NCBI GenBank assembly: GCA_021776415.1
Contig: JAJFFY010000042.1
Location: forward strand, 1-39,787
From: Hyphococcus sp.
Lineage (GTDB): Bacteria > Pseudomonadota > Alphaproteobacteria > Caulobacterales > Parvularculaceae
Direction of reading: 5' to 3'
DNA: 39,787 nucleotides
The position numbers and the translations under genes were made by a program. The notes beneath the pieces are model-generated. The model made no database searches. It saw only the letters and a list, made by a program, of their open reading frames with translations, and had not been told where the DNA came from. The first letter of the stretch is position 1. Each line of letters begins with the position of its first letter. Shown piece after piece: positions 18,201 through 25,525 of the stretch.

Positions 18201-18561
18201 ATTCTCGTCCGCAGATGCCCCCGGAGCCCGCGTAGGAGACCTCTACGAAGTTTGCGGTCAAGCGCAGCGCTCGATCCGCAGGTGTGAGAGGCCGCAGCGC
18301 CTAATTGACCGACTGTTGAAGCGCGAAGGCGATCGGCTTCGCAGAGGTCAACCCAGTCGCTTCCAAAAGGGCAGTGTCGAAGACATGAGGCAGCTACGTG
18401 CCCGACGACATGAGCTTCAATATCAATTCGAGATTTATGTCGTTCAGCCCGGATACTCGTTTGGAGCGAAGAACAGCACACACGCTCAAGTTCTCGCGTC
18501 TACCGAGTCGTTTATTATTGATACCTTTGCAAAAAAGTTCCGCATGATATGCAGTGCCTAA
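15265..18561 (+). CDS. SF2 DEAD/DEAH-box helicase with C-terminal PD-(D/E)XK-like nuclease (TTG start)
   Basis: The product is 1098 aa. After an N-terminal region of about 150 residues of unknown fold comes a complete superfamily 2 motor: Walker A MPTGTGKT at 177-184, DEAH at 288-291, TAT at 314-316, GEGFDLP at 444-450 and QFVGRFTR at 469-476. Residues about 500-900 match nothing I recognise. Near the C-terminus, DDDGTGEVADVVAFE followed by VRLYHCKFS gives Glu957, Asp960 and His977-Cys978-Lys979, a PD-(D/E)XK-like nuclease pattern, then PGARVGDLYEVCGQAQRS. The TTG start is supported by AGAGGA 7 nt upstream. A helicase-nuclease fusion next to other nuclease-type genes suggests anti-phage defence. 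It converges on the AAA_13 gene across a 501-bp gap. Confidence 0.88.
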   Translation: MLDFRETSPEIDVNIGPRFAVFGTIHGASIQAIAEPKATRRLKLRPFKQRRLYGVVGEDCAGNEFLFLPRKTVSAVPYEKVYLCPAATDVESFSQRDQTSVPELLSPRPLDPKKSPGQISALRDGVVKSWSGGVTFTHEKTENDQVIRAGFRSPQIGALHALQAHWTVSSKVATIVMPTGTGKTETMIAASVQEQAKCALVIVPSDALRTQIATAFSKLGILPKANLVEAIAKPPVVSLLRKRPTSVQEARALFEMSNVVVTTMSVAAGVDPEIQAAMAASSSHLFIDEAHHIGAKTWRELRQVFSDVKTIQLTATPFRNDGMRVDGKFIFVYPLGLAQSQGYFCRIEYQPVDGLDREDIDDQIIQRVGETLAADDADGFRHLAMARGNKRSRAEELHKKYLSRWPQYKPVLLHSGLSAPEQAQALNGLRAAENRIVVCVDMLGEGFDLPELKIAGLHDPKKSEAVTLQFVGRFTRTREDLGEATVIAATTKDEGSALASLFAEDADWNKLINWIGSRATQRAVRREEVFEGFDGIEADIPLETLRPTLSTIVYKTPQTPWDPIGGIERFDHRQLIVDGPHINHQDALAIFITERMDQPKWSRFKGISDVMYDLYLVHWDQEVGLLYISASNDERLDDLAKFLCGAETERIRGEAIFRALHPLRRPLLNTLGLSETRRRKIRYSQYQGSDIADELRSRSGNRTRSKTNLMVVGYTDEGKVSLGCSRKGKIWAQERTNDFGRWMDWCHALGRSLSDDTISTDGIMERLIQPELVTEIPAKPPVAIDWYEGMSVLDEDSWVFTINGHQAKIHDCELELLSHEEGDQIEFAILAQSERAEFKMTINEEGICYTLKNGQTALAEKSSAPVQLELWFHEYPPTIYFADGDSLVADEYFALPDTDAPYFSDDHFEIWDWDGINIRVESQGMERRQDSIQARVIDQVAAATGSHIIFDDDGTGEVADVVAFELDGNHVAVRLYHCKFSSADAPGARVGDLYEVCGQAQRSIRRCERPQRLIDRLLKREGDRLRRGQPSRFQKGSVEDMRQLRARRHELQYQFEIYVVQPGYSFGAKNSTHAQVLASTESFIIDTFAKKFRMICSA

Positions 18562-18572
18562 GGCGAGATACA

Positions 18573-18591
18573 GCTAATATCTATGATTAGC
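18573..18591. other. Small hairpin in the convergent intergenic region
   Basis: GCTAAT and ATTAGC form a 6-bp stem with a 7-nt loop just after the helicase stop. There is no U-tract, so a terminator role is doubtful. The 501-bp region 18562-19062 between the two convergent genes is AT-richer than the core and shows no convincing reading frame, remnant or RNA gene. Confidence 0.25.
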
Positions 18592-19062
18592 AGCGGAAAC
18601 GCATTGGTGGATATTTGAGCACTTGCTAAGGAACGAGATCTGTTGACCACCTTTGTTGTATTTTAGCTTGGCATGTTCTCTCACCCGGAATTGTAGAGTC
18701 GCTCGCATTTAAAATTAGTATCCGTATGCAGAATACAATTTCTGCAGTTCGGAACGGCAGCTATGCTCTCACAATAGTAATTTTGCCATGTCCGCTCCTG
18801 CATGATCGAAGACTGGTCGGGCTCTCGGTTTGTCCATCACCATCCCGTGGCTTCGATATAAATCTGAAAAACGAGGTGATTGTTCATCGCTAATATCGGC
18901 GATGCAATGCTTCCACCCGTGTTGCTTTGAAAAACGATGGTCCTAGACAATGCACCAACCTGCACGGAATTTCCATTTTCCGACGCATGCTAGTTATCAT
19001 TTTCACGGGTCTGATCAACGTCCATCTTGGGCTTATCGAGCAGCCAACTGAAGAATTCCACT

Positions 19063-21320
19063 TTAGGCAGCTCCAGATATTGTGTCAGTTAGTGCCTTGT
19101 GGTGAACCGGTGCCACGGCTTCTATCATTTCAAGCAGATGCTTGACGTTAGTTTGAGTCTCACCAACTAACGCTGGGTCGAGCCCAGAGAGCGTCGGGTG
19201 GGATAGGTCGTTGGTATATTTGTAGAGTACTGCCTTTTTGGTCTCGTTGTAATCCAAGTTTTCCAACTTCTTATAGAAGCTATTTCCGGTGGAGTGCTGT
19301 TCGAGAAAAGTCTCTAGCACCTTTCTGGCGATGTTTGGGATTGGATAAGCGTTTGACACCGTGCCGTCGGATTGAAATTCCATCAGAATCTTAAACAGAT
19401 AAGTGAACTCGTTCTTGTTCTCCAAAAGTATCTTGTCCAGCGGCTTAAGCTCCGCCTCTCGCTGTGTTCCTCCAGTAGTCGTGCAGTGCAACATCCAGCA
19501 TGTCTTGTCAGTCTTTTTGACACGCGAAATCCAATCCAAGAGCAACTTTAAGAACTCAAAATTATGGGTAAGCAGGAATATCTGCCGCGCGTCCTTCACC
19601 GCATTCTTAAGAAAAGAGAACGCTTGATATACCGAGCTGGAGTCGAGACTTGAAATGGGATCATCAATCACGACAATGCCTTCGGCAAGGTCAAAATCCC
19701 GATCCTGAAGCCCTACGACAAAATACAGAAACGTGATGGCAGTTTTTTCACCTTCGCTCAGGCGTTTTGCGGCCCTCCCGAACCGCATAATTCGGTAACC
19801 TTCGCCCTCTGGCTCAAATCGAAGATCATCACGACCTAGGAATGATGCAAGTTTCTCTGAAAGGTCTTCAGCAGCCTGATGAGAATTCGAAATCTTCAGT
19901 CGGTTCTCTCCAATTCGCTTTCTGAGCGCTTCGACACCAAGCATGCCTTTTTCGACGTCGCCGTCTGTAAGTTGCTTTATCAGTGCGTTAATAGCGGCCA
20001 ATTCTTCATCAATTTCGGCAATCGATTCAGTGATGCCGGTCAGAAAGTGATTTTCGATCCTATCTCGTGTGGCCTGCAATCGTTGGTCAAATTTTTCGGT
20101 CTCTGCGTTATGCATTCCAATCACTTCATTAGCTTCCCGAAATGCGTCCAGATATGGGTTGGCATTAAACGGCACCAAACTAATTTGATAACTTTCTGTC
20201 CTTCTGGTCAGCTTTTCGCCTATGAGCTTTGTCAGCTCTGCCAAATGGTTGAATAACGATGATTGCTGCGAGGAGATATCATTTAGCGTCGCAGAAAACA
20301 GCTCCCGCAATTCTGAGTAGAAACTTGAATTGGTCGGCGTAGACAGACCCTGCAACTTTTGTCGAAATGCCTCTAAATCCTGCAACGACTGGTCAAGCTC
20401 TCTTTTCAACTTCCGATCAGAATCGTTGAAATGTGATGCTAGAGCTTGCGCCCGTTCTTCTGGTATTTCCTGTTGGCAGAACTCACAGGTGTCGCCATCC
20501 GTGTCATTGTGGATAGAAACCCCTTGTTCCACCCATTCTGCAATCGTCGGAAATTCCACTAAACGTTGGATAGCGATCGACGTAGCGCTCATTTGGACGA
20601 TATCTAAAACATATTTCTCGAGAATTTGAAGCGCGTTGAAGAACGGAACCTCTGACTCATTTTTGACCTGGAGATTTATTGTGCCAAACGAGAGGTTGTT
20701 ATGTTTCTCCATTGCGGGCTGTTTCATCGATTTCGATGCTGTTGCCAGATCTTCGATACTTAGAGCTTTTGGATCCGTGAGTGCCACAAATGCAGCTTCA
20801 GCGTTGTTCTTGCGATAGGTGCGTGTTGTTGTTCCCACGGTGTGCTCAGCGATTTCACTCGCGATGTCTGAAAAATTTTTTCCTCTTTTTTCTCCAGCTT
20901 ACCGCGTTCGACCGCTTTTTCGGCAAGAACGCTCTCAGTCTGCTCCAGCGCATTCTCATCCTGCTCAACAATGCCGACAAGTGTCTTGTTCTCTTCACCG
21001 ATAACGAATATCGGGTTCAGCTTTCCTTCCAATTCCCCGATATTGGCTTCGACAAATTCAGAATTGAAAACGCGGATAATTCTCGTATACGGCTTTCCCT
21101 GGGTGAAGGGACCTTCCTCGGTGGTGATTTTGTACTTGAGATCTTTGAAGCCGTCGGCCGTCCCGGTATTTAGGTCGAGGAAAAAGCGCGACAATGTCGT
21201 TTTCCCCGAGCCGTTCAATCCATAGATCAGATTGAATTTTGCGAAGGGGATCATGCCAGCAGGTTTCGCATATTTGACGAAGACACCCAGATTTTCGATC
21301 TTGTCAAAGTGCCTAATCAT
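19063..21320 (-). pseudogene. AAA_13-family ATPase (RloC/PrrC-like), split by a -1 frameshift
   Basis: Two frames encode one protein. The N-terminal frame (21320 down to 20760) has Walker A GLNGSGKTT at 34-42. The continuation (from 20871, ending at 19063) is in the -1 frame. Joined after residue 150 they give 752 aa, normal for the family. The joined protein has coiled-coil stretches, a zinc-hook-like CEFC (Cys279, Cys282), the ABC signature LSEGEK near 522 and Walker B IVVIDDP near 550-555. Near the C-terminus, R666-xxx-E670 and H708 recall the Arg-Glu-His triad of the PrrC/RloC tRNA anticodon nuclease; that match is tentative. It is the last gene of an operon with the SMC-like ATPase, 52 bp downstream. 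The shift may be a mutation, a sequencing error or programmed slippage. Confidence 0.82.
20868..20881 (-). other. -1 frameshift site in an A6T5 run
   Basis: On the coding strand the reading is GAA AAA ATT TTT CAG. Slipping back one base after TTT gives TCA GAC ATC GCG, which restores the family-like sequence SDIASEIAEHTVGTTTRTYR. One extra T in the run would do the same. Without a shift, translation goes on for 36 unrelated residues and stops at 20760. Confidence 0.85.
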
Positions 21321-21372
21321 TAGTCTGTCCCTAAAATTCTTCTAACTCAAATTTGGCTGGCCAAGGCTCAAC

Positions 21373-24018
21373 TCATGAGTCAGCAGGTTTCCACTCAGTC
21401 ATATTGAGTCCATTGCCGCCTAAGCGTTCAAATGCGCGCTGACGACAACTGAAAACGAGAATTTGAAGATCATTTGCCTGTCTGTGTAATGCGTCGAACA
21501 TACGTTCGATGCGTTCATCGTCAGAATACACTAGTGCATCATCGAGAATGACCGGAACTGGATTGCCGGATTTTGCAAGCAGGCGTGCAAACGCCAATCG
21601 GGTGAGGATGGCGAGCTGTTCACGCATTCCGCCGCTCAAAAATGTTATGTCTTCATCCAAACCTTCACGACCCAGCGTTCTGGGTAGAAGCGTTGCCTCA
21701 TCGAAGGTGATTGATGCCTCATCTAGCAAGAGTGTGAGAAGTGGTTTCAACTCCGCCATGACAGGCTCGAAGTATCGCTCTTTGGCCGACGAACGTGCCT
21801 CCTCCAGCGCCTGTTTAAGTCGGGTGAGAGCAGAGATTTCGTGCTTAAAGCGCTCAACGCGGTTTTCCATCGTGCAGCATCGCCCGGTGATCTCTTCGTA
21901 TACATCTTCGATGCCATGGCCGGACGAGACAGAAATACGCCCATCAAGTTCGGCAACTTCCTTGTTTAAGACATCGATCTCTGTTTGTGCTCGATCAAGA
22001 GTGGAAGTGGCCCGCTCGTATGCAGCCGTCACGTTCATCAAGTCTGGAGTAGTGGCTCTTAGCTGCCTTGTGGCTTTCTGAGCAGCGGCCAGTATCTCTT
22101 GCTCGTTTGTGAATGTGCTTTCAAGCGATCCCAGCCTGGCGTTTTTCTCAACTTCTGAGCCGAGCTCTGTTTCAATCTCTTGTCGTTGTTTGCGCAGGCC
22201 TGCGATCATAATGTTCTTGCGTAGATATTCATCTTTCGCATCGTTAAGGGCTGATCGGGCCATTTCTCTTTCGCTTTGAGACGAGCGATACGCCTCGATT
22301 GCAGCAACAAGCTCGAGCTCGGCATCAACTAAACTGACTTGTGGTGAATCAGAGACCTTGCAAAGCTCTTCCAATTGAACCGAGCGTTGCCTCAAAGCGT
22401 CGATACCTTCAGGTGCTCGCGTTTCAAGCTCGGTACGCTTGAGCATCAGGGAAGAGGTCTTGGCCTTAGCTAGTACGAGTTGTTTTTTTGCCGCTGAGAC
22501 AGAACCGCATTCGATTTGAACAAGGCCACCTCGAAGTTGTTCTTTGACATCCTGGATTTCTAGTTCTAATTCATCAGTCGATGCGTCGGAGCCTGACGAT
22601 ACCCTCAATTGCCCGATATGTGGAATATCAAAACAGGTCTCTGAGGAAACCTTGACTGTCTGTCCGTCGGTCAAAGCACTACCATTATGGATGATCTGCG
22701 TTTCACTGGAGTCTGCATAGTCAACCTGAACGGTGACCGACTCCGCGAGTATCATGACGTTGAGGGTTTCGATACGTCGCTCAAGCGTTTCCAATTGTTC
22801 GATACCATTGTCGTCAACCAATAGCGCACTGCATTCGGCGACGAGTTTTTCGACTTCGCCACGAAGTTCCTCTGCCTTTTCCAGTTGTGACTTAAGTTCC
22901 GTGAACTGCTCTACGGCTCGTTCGGCTTCTTTCCCACGTTTTGCTGTGTCTAAAAGCTCACGCGCTTTGGTCAGGCGTTCCTCACACGTTTGTAGAGCCT
23001 TTTGACCCGCTTCGTTAGTGGATAGCGCCTCGTCCCGTTTCAGCTCGGCATCTTTGTATTGAGTTTCAACATCGATGATTTGTTCAACTAATCTGGCGAG
23101 TTGGCCCAGTTTTGACTGATGACTCTCGAGCTGGCTCTTCGTGGTTTGAGATTTTTCATCTGCCAGCTTTTCCTGCGCTTCCGCCGTCGCGAGCTTGCCG
23201 GATTGTTCCTTTGCTGCCTCTAGCCGTTCCGCAGCGTCTCTCTTTTGCTCGAGTCTAGATTTCACCGCATCAGGATAGTTAAGGTCATTCAGCCGCAAAA
23301 GTTTTTTGCGACGGTTATCGAGCGCGGACCGCAATTCAGATATTTGTGAGGCGAGTTCAGCCTCTTTCGCTTGCAGGCCCTCAAGCTCTGACAATGCTTC
23401 GGCGTATGCCCCCCCAGCCTTGGGTTTCCCTGTGCCTGTGACCCGCTCTTCCAACTTCGCATTTGTGCGGTCGAGGACACGCAACATACGACGTCCACCG
23501 GTGAGAAATTCGACCTCATCGCCTGTCACCGAGGTCAGCACATCTTCTCTGACTCTGCGTTCTTCATCCTTCTCCTTATTGGAACCACCACCGATTTCTG
23601 TGGCTCCTTGTTGGACCCACAGAAGTCCTGCAGGCCCAGCTGACCCTCCGCGTATAAGGTTTGATATCCACGCTTCGGCGGCATCCGCTTGGGCGATAAT
23701 TCTATTCGTAGCAATCTCTGTTATGATCGCATTCTTGCCGGTGTAGTATGTTTTGCTGATACGAAACTGACCCTGAGGTGTTTCTACATCGACTTCGATT
23801 TGAGGGCTACCGCCGCTATAGGGTCGCAGCTTCTGGACAGGCTTCGGCGTGCCGGAAAAGGGCTGGAAGAAAGCCGCATGCAACGCGTCGAAGCTTGTCG
23901 ATTTGCCGAATTCGTTTTCGGCCGAAAGAACGTTCACACCATCGACAATGTTTTCAATCGCGATGCCACGACCGGCGAACTTCCTCACATTCCATAGCCG
24001 CAACGCCCGGAGCTTCAT
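21373..24018 (-). CDS. SMC/Rad50-like ATPase (YhaN/SbcC-type)
   Basis: The product is 881 aa. It starts with an ABC-type half site (MKLRALRLWNVRKFAGRGI, Walker A-like LSAENEFGKST at 31-41, where Ala33 replaces the first glycine). A long coiled-coil region of about 190-750 follows. The C-terminal half site has FLSGGMREQLAILTRLAFAR near 793 and Walker B VILDDALVYSDD near 825. This is the layout of SbcC/Rad50 and YhaN, which work with an Mre11-type nuclease on DNA ends. No CxxC zinc hook is seen in the middle of the coil. The start codon overlaps the upstream phosphoesterase stop as ATGA, so the two are made together as a pair. The AAA_13 gene follows 52 bp downstream. Confidence 0.9.
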   Translation of the reverse strand: MKLRALRLWNVRKFAGRGIAIENIVDGVNVLSAENEFGKSTSFDALHAAFFQPFSGTPKPVQKLRPYSGGSPQIEVDVETPQGQFRISKTYYTGKNAIITEIATNRIIAQADAAEAWISNLIRGGSAGPAGLLWVQQGATEIGGGSNKEKDEERRVREDVLTSVTGDEVEFLTGGRRMLRVLDRTNAKLEERVTGTGKPKAGGAYAEALSELEGLQAKEAELASQISELRSALDNRRKKLLRLNDLNYPDAVKSRLEQKRDAAERLEAAKEQSGKLATAEAQEKLADEKSQTTKSQLESHQSKLGQLARLVEQIIDVETQYKDAELKRDEALSTNEAGQKALQTCEERLTKARELLDTAKRGKEAERAVEQFTELKSQLEKAEELRGEVEKLVAECSALLVDDNGIEQLETLERRIETLNVMILAESVTVQVDYADSSETQIIHNGSALTDGQTVKVSSETCFDIPHIGQLRVSSGSDASTDELELEIQDVKEQLRGGLVQIECGSVSAAKKQLVLAKAKTSSLMLKRTELETRAPEGIDALRQRSVQLEELCKVSDSPQVSLVDAELELVAAIEAYRSSQSEREMARSALNDAKDEYLRKNIMIAGLRKQRQEIETELGSEVEKNARLGSLESTFTNEQEILAAAQKATRQLRATTPDLMNVTAAYERATSTLDRAQTEIDVLNKEVAELDGRISVSSGHGIEDVYEEITGRCCTMENRVERFKHEISALTRLKQALEEARSSAKERYFEPVMAELKPLLTLLLDEASITFDEATLLPRTLGREGLDEDITFLSGGMREQLAILTRLAFARLLAKSGNPVPVILDDALVYSDDERIERMFDALHRQANDLQILVFSCRQRAFERLGGNGLNMTEWKPADS

Positions 24019-25124
24019 GCTTCCTCCGCGGCGAAAGTGTAGAGCAGGGACAGGGCGGATGCAGAAACTCCGTAAGGGTCTGGATCTGCCTTTGCTTCAT
24101 GCATCAGATTTTCAGCGGCTTGTCTTAAGGCACCGGCCTGATCGATTGTGTCCAAGTCTGATATTTCATATTCATTTTCAAGCGCTTCCGACCTGATCTC
24201 GAAAAAAGCGAAGTCGGGCGTGACCTTGCGGACTGCTTCATCAAGGAGAAGGCGATCCGGAATTCGAATGCGTCCCTCCGCTGCGATCTGAAGCAAGGTT
24301 TTTCGCCTCAGAGAAATCTCCGGAATGATATCGTCAAGCTGCAGGCTAATATCTTCGCCTGACAGAAAATGCATCGTCCTTTTTTGCCAGTTGAAGCTTC
24401 CAGTTTCCAAAGGCAGCACTGTCGGCATAGTTCGGGAGCCCTTGATTTCAACAAGGAGAGCTTTGCCCGGCATACTGTGTTTGAACCGGTCAGGCTCGGG
24501 CGTGCCCGAATACCAGGTTCGCTCATTGATTGAGACCTGGCCGTGCCAGTCTCCAAGAGCAAGATAGTCGAGGCCGGACTGCTGGGCGCGATCTGGAGCA
24601 ATAATTTCTGAAGCGCCATCCTCTCCAAAACTCTGCACTGCTCCATGCGCCAGTCCAATGCGTATACCGTCGCCCCCGATGTCGGCATCGGACATCCATT
24701 CGGTAAGGTCCCGTCCAGGCCTGCGATTCAGACATGGGGCAGGCAGGACAAACGTCTTGGGAGCTATTTCGATGGGCTTGCTTTCGAGACCGAGCAGCAC
24801 GTTTTCGGGCCGATCGCTAGCAACTTGCTTCCAAAGCTCGTCCGACGATAGCGAGTCGTGATTTCCCGGGATGATTACCCACTTGGTTTCGCTGTCCGCA
24901 GCCATGGCCTGCATCGCTTGGCGTATTACCGAAGGAGATGGTGTTCCCGTATCGAAAATATCGCCAGCTATCAGGATGAAATCTGCCCCATGGGTGCGGG
25001 CGAGATTTGACATTATGGCTATGGATTGATGTCGCGCCTCAGTAAGTCTCCCGCGCAAACCCTCTGGAAACTGACCAAAGCGTTTCCCAAGATGAAGGTC
25101 GGCTGTGTGGATGAATCGAGCCAT
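24015..25124 (-). CDS. Mre11/SbcD/YhaO-like metallophosphoesterase
   Basis: The product is 369 aa, a predicted DNA exonuclease/phosphoesterase with two metal ions. Motifs in order: ADLHLG (about 8-13), GDIFD (about 52-56), PGNHDS, a histidine in GLAHG, and GDWHG. These are the calcineurin-type metal ligands. The C-terminal part (after about 250) is variable and may bind the SMC-like partner, whose gene overlaps by 4 bp. I chose ATG 25124 (MARFIHTADLHLG) because the fold starts there; a TTG at 25145 would add seven residues, and neither has a strong ribosome site. It is the first gene of a three-gene operon that ends with the AAA_13 ATPase. A role in DNA-end processing is inferred from the family; a defence role from context. 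Confidence 0.91.
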   Translation of the reverse strand: MARFIHTADLHLGKRFGQFPEGLRGRLTEARHQSIAIMSNLARTHGADFILIAGDIFDTGTPSPSVIRQAMQAMAADSETKWVIIPGNHDSLSSDELWKQVASDRPENVLLGLESKPIEIAPKTFVLPAPCLNRRPGRDLTEWMSDADIGGDGIRIGLAHGAVQSFGEDGASEIIAPDRAQQSGLDYLALGDWHGQVSINERTWYSGTPEPDRFKHSMPGKALLVEIKGSRTMPTVLPLETGSFNWQKRTMHFLSGEDISLQLDDIIPEISLRRKTLLQIAAEGRIRIPDRLLLDEAVRKVTPDFAFFEIRSEALENEYEISDLDTIDQAGALRQAAENLMHEAKADPDPYGVSASALSLLYTFAAEEA

Positions 25125-25220
25125 ACAAGCACTATGCCGGATCAATCATTTTTTTGCATTCGGTAATTTCCATTTTGGGTAAAGAACTTCTAATTTTCAA
25201 AAACTATTGCTGCGCCCTAG

Positions 25221-25331
25221 ATGGTAGACGCCTTGCAGGCTGGATTTGGAAACCGCAGCTTTAACGACCGCTTTGAGGATATTTCAGCCAAAATGAGCAG
25301 ACCTCCAAGCTTTCATATGTCGCACAACTGA
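25221..25331 (+). pseudogene. Possible remnant of an AraC-type helix-turn-helix (doubtful)
   Basis: A short frame reads ALQAGFGNRSFNDRFEDISAKMSRPPSFH, which resembles the second HTH of AraC-family regulators (GFxsxSxFxRxF...P). The rest of such a gene is not present. It is the only recognisable item in the 401-bp gap between the phosphoesterase start and the transporter end, and lies near the likely right border of the island. Chance resemblance is possible. Confidence 0.2.
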
Positions 25332-25525
25332 TGTTGTCGGTAAATGTGACAAGAATCGAATTTCCGATAGTGGCGGCAATAAAATCAACGCCACATCTTG
25401 GTGGGTTGCATCATGAATATGCGAGAATCGAATAAACGGCAGGGACATCAGGTAAGGCAAAATGTGTTGGGTCAGCGAAAACGCGCACTCACCATACGAC
25501 AGAAGGAGAATCTTCAGTGCGCTCG

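Noticed and set aside
18927..19145. Plus-strand frame of 72 residues in the convergent gap
   Set aside because: It overlaps the end of the AAA_13 gene on the other strand and has no family features; treated as chance.
7514..25525. tRNA-Val 3' end as an attachment site with a direct repeat at the far island end
   Set aside because: Scanning for the T-arm and acceptor sequence found no second copy in the window, and large serine recombinases usually do not use tRNA genes.
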